Of a DNA stretch of 64,000 bases, positions 42,740 through 49,326 are shown piece by piece. Location: contig JAKQIM010000026.1 in the NCBI GenBank assembly GCA_029557965.1, forward strand, positions 80,862 to 144,861. The letters run 5' to 3'. This stretch comes from Chloroflexota bacterium. GTDB taxonomy: Bacteria; Chloroflexota; Anaerolineae; Anaerolineales; UBA4823. Within the stretch, counting starts at the first letter, position 1. Every line of letters starts with the position of its first letter. The notes below the pieces were generated by a model. It worked only from the letters and a program-made list of their open reading frames with translations, did not search any database and was not told where the DNA came from. Position numbers and translations under genes: made by a program.

Positions 42740-42883
42740 ATGGAGACCGATAGCAAGCAAAAGCCAGAGCGTAAACCATATCAAAAACCTGAACTGGTTG
42801 AATATGGCGAGTTGAAGGATTTAACTCTGGGTAGTGGTAGCGCACGCCGAACAGATCTCAAAGTCGGTAGTTGGACTGTTTAA
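42740..42883 (+). CDS. Lasso peptide precursor, 47 residues
   Basis: This small gene sits between the cyclase and the PRTase-PqqD gene with a strong GGAAGGAAGGGA ribosome site. The leader has the RRE-binding pattern Y-x2-P-x-L-x3-G (residues 14-23, YQKPELVEYG) and Thr29 at position -2. Cutting after Leu30 gives the core GSGSARRTDLKVGSWTV (residues 31-47). Gly1 and Asp9 can form a nine-membered-ring-type macrolactam with an eight-residue tail. Arg6, Arg7 and Lys11 make it cationic; the plugs could be Trp15 and neighbours. Cleavage and ring sites are inferred from family rules. I do not recognise the core sequence. Confidence 0.88.
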   Translation: METDSKQKPERKPYQKPELVEYGELKDLTLGSGSARRTDLKVGSWTV

Positions 42884-42891
42884 GGATTGGC

Positions 42892-44055
42892 ATGGTTAAC
42901 ACCTCGCCGGGGTTGAGCATACTCGGCTTCGAGGTTGAGGCATTACAATCTTACGCCAATAACTTAGAGCTATCCGATCTTCTTGCGCCGTTGATGTTGT
43001 CGCGGGCTGTGGCTGAAAACCTGGCTTGCGATGGTATCACCGGCGCTTTATTAATTCTGCGTCAAGCTCCCCGTCCAACCCTGGCTGTGATTGGGCGATT
43101 TGATGAGACACAAGGCGCATACTTGAAAGCGCGTGCCAGGCATTTGCAGCAGTTATGCCATAACTTGCATTATGTTTCATACCGGCAGGCTGAAAAGGAT
43201 TGCCGGGTTTTAGCAGATCGACTGCGAGCGCGGTTGGGCGATGACCTCAATCGATTTTATTTCCAGGCCATGCCGCGCGGTGGAATGGTGATTTTGGGCC
43301 TATTAGCCTACTGCTTGAACCTGGATCGCCAGCGTTTTGAGCCGCCTTTCCCGCCAGATGCACCGCTGGTGGTGGTGGATGACTGCGCCCTGACCGGGGC
43401 AAGATTGGCCAGTTTCCTGGCCCGCCAGGCTGGTCCCCGCGTGGTATTTGCTCCGCTATATGCCCCTGACCAATTGCGAGATGCGATCCAACGGCAAGAG
43501 AAGCGGGTGATCGCCTGTGTGAGCGCCCATGATCTTGAAGTTGCAAACGATGAGGTACCGGGGCAGCTTGAAACTTTAGAACAATGGCAGGCGCATCTGC
43601 CAGGGAAGCGGTATTGGGTCGGAAACCCTGAGCATGTCTGCTTCCCGTGGAACGAACCGGATACTTTTTTTTGGAATGCGGCTTCTGCACGAGCAGAAAA
43701 GAACTGGCATATTCTGCCTGGTGAGCTGTGTTTGAAAAACCGTTTGCCAGAGCAGATCACCCCGGTTCCACTGCAAATCCAGCCAGATGGGGATGGACTA
43801 TTTAAGCCGGCTGAGCATGTGGTGTATGGCGATTATGAGGGCGGGGTCGTGATCGGGCAGTTGGAAGATGGGCGGGTCATTGGGCTGGAAAATACAGCCG
43901 CGGCCATGTGGCGGGCACTGATTAGTTCGGCAAGCATAGAAGCGGCAGTTGATAGGCTGCAAAACGAGTATATGGTGGATGAGACGGCCTTGACGGCCGA
44001 CCTGCATGATTTCATAGAAAAACTGCTGGGGCGTGGAATCATAAAAGAAAATTGA
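42892..44055 (+). CDS. Phosphoribosyltransferase-like / PqqD fusion in lasso cluster
   Basis: This 387-residue fusion is not one I recognise as characterised. Residues about 90-290 look like a type I phosphoribosyltransferase, with a PRPP-loop motif VVVDDCALTGAR (160-171) and AMPRGGMVILGLLAY. Residues about 305-387 are a PqqD-like RRE (GGVVIGQLEDGRVIGLENTAAAMWRAL). The ATG at 42892 is 8 nt after the precursor stop. The RRE suggests that the enzyme modifies the precursor peptide, perhaps by ribosylation or phosphoribosylation. That is inference. A hairpin terminator follows at 44066-44100. Confidence 0.78.
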   Translation: MVNTSPGLSILGFEVEALQSYANNLELSDLLAPLMLSRAVAENLACDGITGALLILRQAPRPTLAVIGRFDETQGAYLKARARHLQQLCHNLHYVSYRQAEKDCRVLADRLRARLGDDLNRFYFQAMPRGGMVILGLLAYCLNLDRQRFEPPFPPDAPLVVVDDCALTGARLASFLARQAGPRVVFAPLYAPDQLRDAIQRQEKRVIACVSAHDLEVANDEVPGQLETLEQWQAHLPGKRYWVGNPEHVCFPWNEPDTFFWNAASARAEKNWHILPGELCLKNRLPEQITPVPLQIQPDGDGLFKPAEHVVYGDYEGGVVIGQLEDGRVIGLENTAAAMWRALISSASIEAAVDRLQNEYMVDETALTADLHDFIEKLLGRGIIKEN

Positions 44056-44065
44056 ATATGTAAGT

Positions 44066-44100
44066 AGGGCTGTCCCATGAGACATTTTTGGGACAGCCTT
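44066..44100. terminator. Hairpin after the PRTase-PqqD gene
   Basis: AGGGCTGTCCCA pairs with TGGGACAGCCTT around TGAGACATTTT, and GTGTTTG follows. It separates the kinase gene, which has its own TATAAT, from the rest of the lasso operon. Confidence 0.65.
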
Positions 44101-44117
44101 GTGTTTGTTGGATGGTA

Positions 44118-44123
44118 TATAAT
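44118..44123 (+). promoter_or_regulatory. -10 box (TATAAT) of the kinase gene
   Basis: TATAAT ends 9 nt before the ATG at 44133. Together with the terminator upstream it makes the kinase a separate, probably leaderless, transcription unit. Confidence 0.6.
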
Positions 44124-44132
44124 TCATTTGCG

Positions 44133-45119
44133 ATGGTGGAAGCTTACCTCCTATTTGGCATTACTATGGTCAGCGACTTCCCTTTCACAAACCGGCTGGA
44201 AAAGACAGCCTGGCAGAATGGGAATACTCCTGACTTAACCTTTACATGTGTGCGCCAACCGCTGATCATGGATGATCCGCCAGGCCCCCTGTTGTATCGC
44301 AGCCTTGATCGAAATAAGATTGGTCAGAGCGCGCTGGCGCTCTACCGGCTCGACGACTGCGATTTGATACGCCTGAACGGCGTGGCTGACTTCTACATCT
44401 GGCCGCAACAGATTGAGTGCCACGTGCATGAGAGCGGGCAGTTGTACCAGGTGGAAATTGGCCTGTTGGGGACAGTTTTGACTTATTGGTTGGAACTGCG
44501 CGGCGTCTTGGCGCTGCATGCCGCTGCAGTCGTCCTTAATGATAGGGCAGTTGTTTTTCTTTCAGAGAATAAGGGTGGAAAAAGTTCACTGGCGGCGACT
44601 TGCATGCAAGCAGGTGGCAGGTTGTTGACAGATGATGTGCTGGCGGTGGCAGAAACGCGTGAAGGATTCCTGGCTTGCCCCGGGTACCCTGTGATGCGTA
44701 TGTGGCCAGATGGCGCGCAGTTTTTTACCGGTGGATATAAAAACCTGGAACTGGCACACCCTAAGCTGGAAAAGCGGCGTGTGGTCATTGGCCCTCAAGG
44801 GTTTGGGCATTTTTGTGCCGAGGCACGGCCCTTGGCATCTATTTATATACCAGAGCGTTGTAGCACAGCGGAAGGAGGCCTAGAGATTTCTATCTTACCT
44901 GTTTCTCCTCGAGAAGCTGTAATGGCTTTGTTAGGGTGTTCGTTTGCTGCTGGCCTGGTCGAAGTGGCTGGATTGGCAGTACGGCGCCTGGATGCCTTGG
45001 CGCGACTTTTAAACTCTACTACTGTACACAGGCTGCGCTATCCAAACGGGTACCAATATCTCTCGGCGGTTTGCAATGCGGTATTGGCGGATCAGGCAGG
45101 AGGTAGCAACAGGAGATAA
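44133..45119 (+). CDS. HPr kinase-like protein in lasso cluster
   Basis: This 328-residue protein is of the HprK-related kinase group. It has ALHAAAVVLNDRAVVFLSENKGGKSSLAATC, with the P-loop ENKGGKSS at about 145-152, and LLTDDVLAV near 165-172. Such kinases occur in lasso clusters (paeninodin-type) and phosphorylate a C-terminal serine of the precursor. Here the core ends in Val, with Ser14 and Thr16 the nearest candidates, so the acceptor may differ. The start is the ATG after TATAAT. It is the last gene of the cluster; no lasso exporter is seen. Confidence 0.82.
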   Translation: MVEAYLLFGITMVSDFPFTNRLEKTAWQNGNTPDLTFTCVRQPLIMDDPPGPLLYRSLDRNKIGQSALALYRLDDCDLIRLNGVADFYIWPQQIECHVHESGQLYQVEIGLLGTVLTYWLELRGVLALHAAAVVLNDRAVVFLSENKGGKSSLAATCMQAGGRLLTDDVLAVAETREGFLACPGYPVMRMWPDGAQFFTGGYKNLELAHPKLEKRRVVIGPQGFGHFCAEARPLASIYIPERCSTAEGGLEISILPVSPREAVMALLGCSFAAGLVEVAGLAVRRLDALARLLNSTTVHRLRYPNGYQYLSAVCNAVLADQAGGSNRR

Positions 45120-45240
45120 AAATCATTTCGTGATTCATCAATTGGCGCGACCCTTTTTGCCAGGGACTGACGACTAAGTGGTTAGTATGATCGCATCCAT
45201 TTATATTCCTTTCTATAGTCGGGAGTAAGGAGAAACATCC

Positions 45241-47856
45241 ATGAACCAGATAGAGAAGTGGTTACGCAGTAAGACTGGGCGGAACACCCTGATTGGGGTG
45301 GTGGTGCTGCTGCTGGCGGTGGGGGTGGTAGGGCAGTTGGTAGGCTGGTGGGATATAGTAGGCCTATCAAGCACAGCCGGGCTGCCGAGCGGTGAGTGGC
45401 CGGCGCCGGCGGACGGGGTGACCTGCCTGCCGACATGTGTAGAGACAGACGGGCGTTTCCTGCTGATTGCGAATGCAGGGATTGCGACGTTTGCCGGGGA
45501 AAAGGTCGTGCTGTGGGTCAGTGTACCGGGGAACCAGGCGGATTTCACGCTGGGGATCTTTGATGGGGATGCGGGCAAGAATGCAGAGGGGGCTCTGGAT
45601 CCGTACACCGGTCACTGGGACAGCATGACGACAGAAGCGACCTACACATTGTACGCCGACCCGTTGAAGAATGGGGCAGGGACGAGTGTGGTTGCCAGTT
45701 GGACAGGGAACGGGAACAATATGCCGGATAACGCCTGGTATGAGGCGACGGTGCAGAACGTCTCGACGGCTAAATCGCCGAGCGGGCACTATTTCTACCG
45801 GCTAGAGGTGACCCAGGGTTCAGTGGATGAGGCAGGGTTCAACTCGTTCAAGATCCGCTCATCGGGGTATGTGAGCACCGGGCGGGCGAACTATGGTGGG
45901 GGAGCATTGGGCCTGGTGGCGACCTCGTACTGGTACCCGGACTACCAGATATTATTTCCGCGGATGACAAGTCTGTCGCGCCTGGGGCCGTCGAATTACA
46001 ACGGGCAGTGGAAGCTGTACTTCTACGTGCCGAATGGCACAACCACCCTTGAATTTTGGGATGGTGATTTCGACCGTGGGAATGCGACTAACCAGACAGG
46101 TGACACAGACGATCCGAACACGACTGGGAAACCGGAATGGGCGAGCAGCTATGTGGTGGATGAGCGAGCCGGTGGGCAGGGGAATCCGCAAGACGACAAC
46201 TCGTACAAGCTGTACCGGATTGGGCCGGCGGTCCAGTACACCTTGATCGACCCAGAGGGGTCTCCGATATACACGAATCCGGAGCCATCGGGGACAGAGG
46301 AGTGGGAGCACTTTGTGATCAGCACCGACCCGAGCGTGGCGGCAGACCTGAGTGCGACGAGCATCCTGCCGGGGTTCTACACGTGGCACATCACCGGATT
46401 GGATTACATGAATGCGGTGTACCTGCGGACGAACTACGAGATCCTGCCATACTGTGGGGATGGGCCGTGCAAGCCGCCGGAAGAGTGGCTGGAAGCTGCC
46501 TGCCCGCGGACGATTGGGTACTGGAAGAACAACGTGAAGAAGGTCTTGATGCAGGGTAAGACCCGCGGCGTGCAAGAGAGCCGTGAGACGCTGGAATGGG
46601 GCCTGAACAATGTGGCCTTGGCGAGCCCGCTGTTCCGCTCGGGGTTGAACGTGAATGCGCCGGCACCGATCGGTGCGGCAGTGCGGTTGACGGATGCGGA
46701 GGCGAATGCCATCTTGCAGAAGACTGGAAATGGCAACAGTATGCTGGCCCGGGCGCTGCAGCAGAACCTGGCAGCCTGGTTGAACCTGGGGACGGGCAAG
46801 ATTGGCCCGAAGACGGTGATCCACCTGAGCATGTCGAGCGGGACCTTTGACGGCACGATGTGGGATGCCTTGCAGACAGCGCAGAACATCATCCTGTATG
46901 AGCGAGACAATGCAGCCCGGTTGGAGTATGCCAAAGACATTGCTGATATGATCAACAACAACCAGCTCAATGCAGACCCGGATGATGTGTTGGCCTGCCA
47001 GGCCTACACCGATATCATCCCGCCGACCAGCCAGCCGCCACCGTACGAGGACCTGCCGGAAGGCCCCAAGCCGCCGGATGAGCCGGAGCCGACTGTAGTT
47101 CCGCCGACCGACTCGTGTGATGTGCCAGATTGGTCGATTGCCGGTGACTTTGCGATCATTGCGCTAAATCCTGCAGATTGCCAGGGTGAACAGAATGGGC
47201 TGTTGTTCCATGGCACCTCGCTGACCCAGATCGATGGTACGGCATACTCGTTTGGCTGTGTGCGGGCAGTAGGTACGACCGACGTACAGGTGACGGCACC
47301 AGTGCAGTACGTGTCAGATCAGTTTGGCGATATGACGCTGATCAGCCAGGGCGTGCAGCAGGTACCTGCGATGGCCCCGATTGAGATTGCGGCGCCCGAT
47401 TGCAGTGACCCCGCCGCAGTCCAGATGGATGGCAAGGACTTCAAAGGCAACATGGTTTTGGCACCTGGTCTGTACTGTGTCAGCGGCGACGCGAACATTA
47501 ACAATAATGACACCGTAATCGGTAATGGAGTGACCCTGTACTTCATTGACGGCAAGTTTACGATCAACGGTGGTGCAACAGTGCAGTTGAGCGCTCCCAG
47601 CGAAGGCGCCACTCCGGCTCTGCCTGGTGTGTTGATCTACCAGCCTCAGTCGAATGCCAATGATCTTAAGATCAACGGGAACTCTGACTCATACTTCAGC
47701 GGCGTGATCTATGCCCCGGCGTCACACGTCTCTGTGTTGGGCACGGGTTTTGTGTATGGTTATCAGGCCCAAATCATCGGCTGGGATGTTGAAGTTGGCG
47801 GTACGGCTGATTTGATCTTAGACTGGCGTTCGAACGGAGCGGGTGTTTGCCCCTAG
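45241..47856 (+). CDS. Large surface protein with GYWKNN-type domain
   Basis: An 871-residue protein with one membrane segment near the N-terminus (about 15-34, TLIGVVVLLLAVGVVGQLVG) and a long exported part. Domains by eye: beta-rich segments (60-410), a cysteine-anchored region with CPRTIGYWKNN (about 420-430), a Pro-rich spacer (about 600-625) and a C-terminal repetitive beta region (DFKGNMVLAPGLYCVSGDANI...) resembling a polymer-forming or TadG-associated domain. Function is unknown; cell-surface or appendage structure is likely. AAGGAGAAACATCC precedes the ATG. Confidence 0.7.
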   Translation: MNQIEKWLRSKTGRNTLIGVVVLLLAVGVVGQLVGWWDIVGLSSTAGLPSGEWPAPADGVTCLPTCVETDGRFLLIANAGIATFAGEKVVLWVSVPGNQADFTLGIFDGDAGKNAEGALDPYTGHWDSMTTEATYTLYADPLKNGAGTSVVASWTGNGNNMPDNAWYEATVQNVSTAKSPSGHYFYRLEVTQGSVDEAGFNSFKIRSSGYVSTGRANYGGGALGLVATSYWYPDYQILFPRMTSLSRLGPSNYNGQWKLYFYVPNGTTTLEFWDGDFDRGNATNQTGDTDDPNTTGKPEWASSYVVDERAGGQGNPQDDNSYKLYRIGPAVQYTLIDPEGSPIYTNPEPSGTEEWEHFVISTDPSVAADLSATSILPGFYTWHITGLDYMNAVYLRTNYEILPYCGDGPCKPPEEWLEAACPRTIGYWKNNVKKVLMQGKTRGVQESRETLEWGLNNVALASPLFRSGLNVNAPAPIGAAVRLTDAEANAILQKTGNGNSMLARALQQNLAAWLNLGTGKIGPKTVIHLSMSSGTFDGTMWDALQTAQNIILYERDNAARLEYAKDIADMINNNQLNADPDDVLACQAYTDIIPPTSQPPPYEDLPEGPKPPDEPEPTVVPPTDSCDVPDWSIAGDFAIIALNPADCQGEQNGLLFHGTSLTQIDGTAYSFGCVRAVGTTDVQVTAPVQYVSDQFGDMTLISQGVQQVPAMAPIEIAAPDCSDPAAVQMDGKDFKGNMVLAPGLYCVSGDANINNNDTVIGNGVTLYFIDGKFTINGGATVQLSAPSEGATPALPGVLIYQPQSNANDLKINGNSDSYFSGVIYAPASHVSVLGTGFVYGYQAQIIGWDVEVGGTADLILDWRSNGAGVCP

Positions 47857-47886
47857 GCCATCAGTAAGCTACAAGCGATAACGAAT

Positions 47887-47925
47887 AAAAACTCACCCCG
47901 AAGATGGTTTTCGGGGTGAGTTTTT
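47887..47925. terminator. Bidirectional intrinsic terminator
   Basis: AAAAACTCACCCCGA pairs with TCGGGGTGAGTTTTT around AGATGGTTT. U-runs exist on both strands. It lies between the surface protein (plus) and the PRMT-like gene (minus). Confidence 0.92.
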
Positions 47926-47937
47926 GTGTTTCGACGA

Positions 47938-49035
47938 TCAATCCAAAGGCCAGGCAAAGAAGTCTGTTTGGTTGTGCTCAAGATGGAGCTTAACCACATC
48001 TCCGGGCGCAACAGACCTGCTGGTTGCAAAAACATGCAGGACCGGCGTCCAGGATTGGGCGTAGTGGGTTGGCGGGCGATTCTCAAACACCAGACCCTGC
48101 TCAAAATCCAGCCGGATCCACTGCAACAAGCCATCAAGCGTTCCAGCTTGCCGGACGGAGACATCCAACTGGGCTGAGCTGGCGGGATGGTGAGCCGGTT
48201 GAGAGAAATCAAACTCGAACAATGTATGGATCTCGCTGAGCAGGTCATCGGGAACCAACCCGTGGTCAGCGACAATCGATTTTGGTGGGGCCAGTTGGTT
48301 GAGAGCTGAAAGGTCAAACCCATTGACACTGCTAGCGCGGCAGAATTTGGTCCAGGGTGCACCACCGATCAAGGCACCGCACAAGGCCATCCTGGTTGGC
48401 AGGATGACCGCTTGTGGCTTAACCAATCGGGCCTGGGCATCTTCTAGTGTTGGCAAGACTTCTTCGCCGAGTAGGGCGTTATCAACGATTTCTGAGACCA
48501 GGAGGTCGACTGGCTCAGGCAGATCGGTTCCGATCTGTAAATCGGTGGATTTTTTCACCAGGAGGGTGATCCGATCTGCCAGGCCATTCTTGTTAATATT
48601 TTCTTGAGCGACTTGGGCTAACCTGGGTTCCATTTCACAGGCATAGACATGCCGGGCACCGGCCCGAGCAGCTATCATTGAAAGAATGCCGCTCCCTGCG
48701 CCGATTTCCAAGACGGACATGTGGGGGCGAACAGATTGTTCTAGTGCCTGGGCATACACGCCAATACGCTCGGGGTCATTGACAATCGGCAAGTGCCAGC
48801 TTGGGATGAATTTTTTGACACCCCAGTAAGTGGCGTGGCGCAGCATTGGGTCTTGGGGGGCAAGCTGCCAGGCCTGGTAAGCCAAGCGCTGAGCAACCTT
48901 GGCCTGTTTTTGGGCGCGCTGGTTTAGGATGTCCGCGAGCTTGGCCAGATGGCGAGGAAAATCGGGCAGGTCTTTGATCTGCTCGATGAAAAGCTGAATA
49001 TCTTTGGGAAGTTGGTCAATCCATTCTGGGGGCAT
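47938..49035 (-). CDS. PRMT-like class I SAM methyltransferase
   Basis: A 365-residue protein. Residues 1-80 are helical (PRHLAKLADILNQRAQKQAK). The SAM domain has VLEIGAGSGILSMIAARAGARHV (motif I) and a VSEIVDNALLGEEVLP segment resembling the double-E loop of protein arginine methyltransferases. The C-terminal part is beta-barrel-like (PGDVVKLHLEHNQTDFFAWPLD). It could methylate arginine in proteins, which is uncommon in bacteria. TATAAT (minus, 49042-49047) is 6 nt before the ATG, so the message is probably leaderless. Confidence 0.78.
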   Translation of the reverse strand: MPPEWIDQLPKDIQLFIEQIKDLPDFPRHLAKLADILNQRAQKQAKVAQRLAYQAWQLAPQDPMLRHATYWGVKKFIPSWHLPIVNDPERIGVYAQALEQSVRPHMSVLEIGAGSGILSMIAARAGARHVYACEMEPRLAQVAQENINKNGLADRITLLVKKSTDLQIGTDLPEPVDLLVSEIVDNALLGEEVLPTLEDAQARLVKPQAVILPTRMALCGALIGGAPWTKFCRASSVNGFDLSALNQLAPPKSIVADHGLVPDDLLSEIHTLFEFDFSQPAHHPASSAQLDVSVRQAGTLDGLLQWIRLDFEQGLVFENRPPTHYAQSWTPVLHVFATSRSVAPGDVVKLHLEHNQTDFFAWPLD

Positions 49036-49122
49036 AGGACAATTATAACAAATATGGTCCGGCGCTTGCCCGAATTGCTCTGAGACGAATTGATTAATCT
49101 TCCCGCCTTGGGCATTCTCGTG

Positions 49123-49128
49123 TATAAT
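49123..49128 (+). promoter_or_regulatory. -10 box (TATAAT) of the aspS-asnS operon
   Basis: A perfect TATAAT 20 nt before the leader-peptide ATG at 49149. Transcription from about 49135 would leave an AG-rich GAGAAAAAG ribosome site. Confidence 0.6.
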
Positions 49129-49148
49129 TCATTCACTTCGAGAAAAAG

Positions 49149-49241
49149 ATGATGGTTACTTGTGCTCTCTCTTCCGTGAATAATAACGATAATGATGCTG
49201 GCTCGCGTCGGGTGAGAGAATTCAGGCTGCCTCAGAACTAA
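49149..49241 (+). CDS. aspS-asnS leader peptide (30 residues, NNNDND)
   Basis: A small ORF begins at ATG 49149 (a second ATG follows at 49152) after GAGAAAAAG, and ends at TAA 49239-49241. Codons 11-16 (49179-49196) read Asn-Asn-Asn-Asp-Asn-Asp, and the last sense codon is also Asn. It lies directly upstream of the genes for aspartyl- and asparaginyl-tRNA synthetases, the enzymes that charge these amino acids. It is followed by antiterminator and terminator stems. This is the expected form of a ribosome-mediated attenuation sensor. It is not reported for these genes to my knowledge. Confidence 0.82.
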   Translation: MMVTCALSSVNNNDNDAGSRRVREFRLPQN

Positions 49242-49272
49242 GTAAAACCTGAATAACCCAATCGCCCGACGC
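49205..49272 (+). promoter_or_regulatory. Antiterminator fold of the aspS-asnS attenuator
   Basis: GCGTCGGGTGA (49205-49215) pairs with TCGCCCGACGC (49262-49272) over 11 bp with one wobble, and ATTCAGG (49220-49226) pairs with CCTGAAT (49248-49254) inside. The 3' arm of the outer stem is the same sequence that forms the 5' arm of the terminator. A ribosome reaching the leader-peptide stop at 49241 would break the inner stem; one stalled at Asn/Asp codons would leave it intact. Confidence 0.75.
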
Positions 49273-49298
49273 AGTTTGCGGAGGGCGATTTATTTTGC
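49260..49298 (+). terminator. Attenuator terminator upstream of aspS
   Basis: AATCGCCC (49260-49267) pairs with GGGCGATT (49283-49290), and inside CGCA (49270-49273) pairs with TGCG (49277-49280), separated by GA/GA. TATTTTG follows. Forming it excludes the antiterminator stem. Confidence 0.8.
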
Positions 49299-49326
49299 CA
49301 ATCTTTGGCTGGACAGGAGCTTGATT

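Noticed and set aside
49123..49326. T-box leader upstream of aspS
   Set aside because: No T-box sequence (TGGNACC) or specifier-loop structure is present; the leader ORF with Asn/Asp codons explains the alternative stems better.
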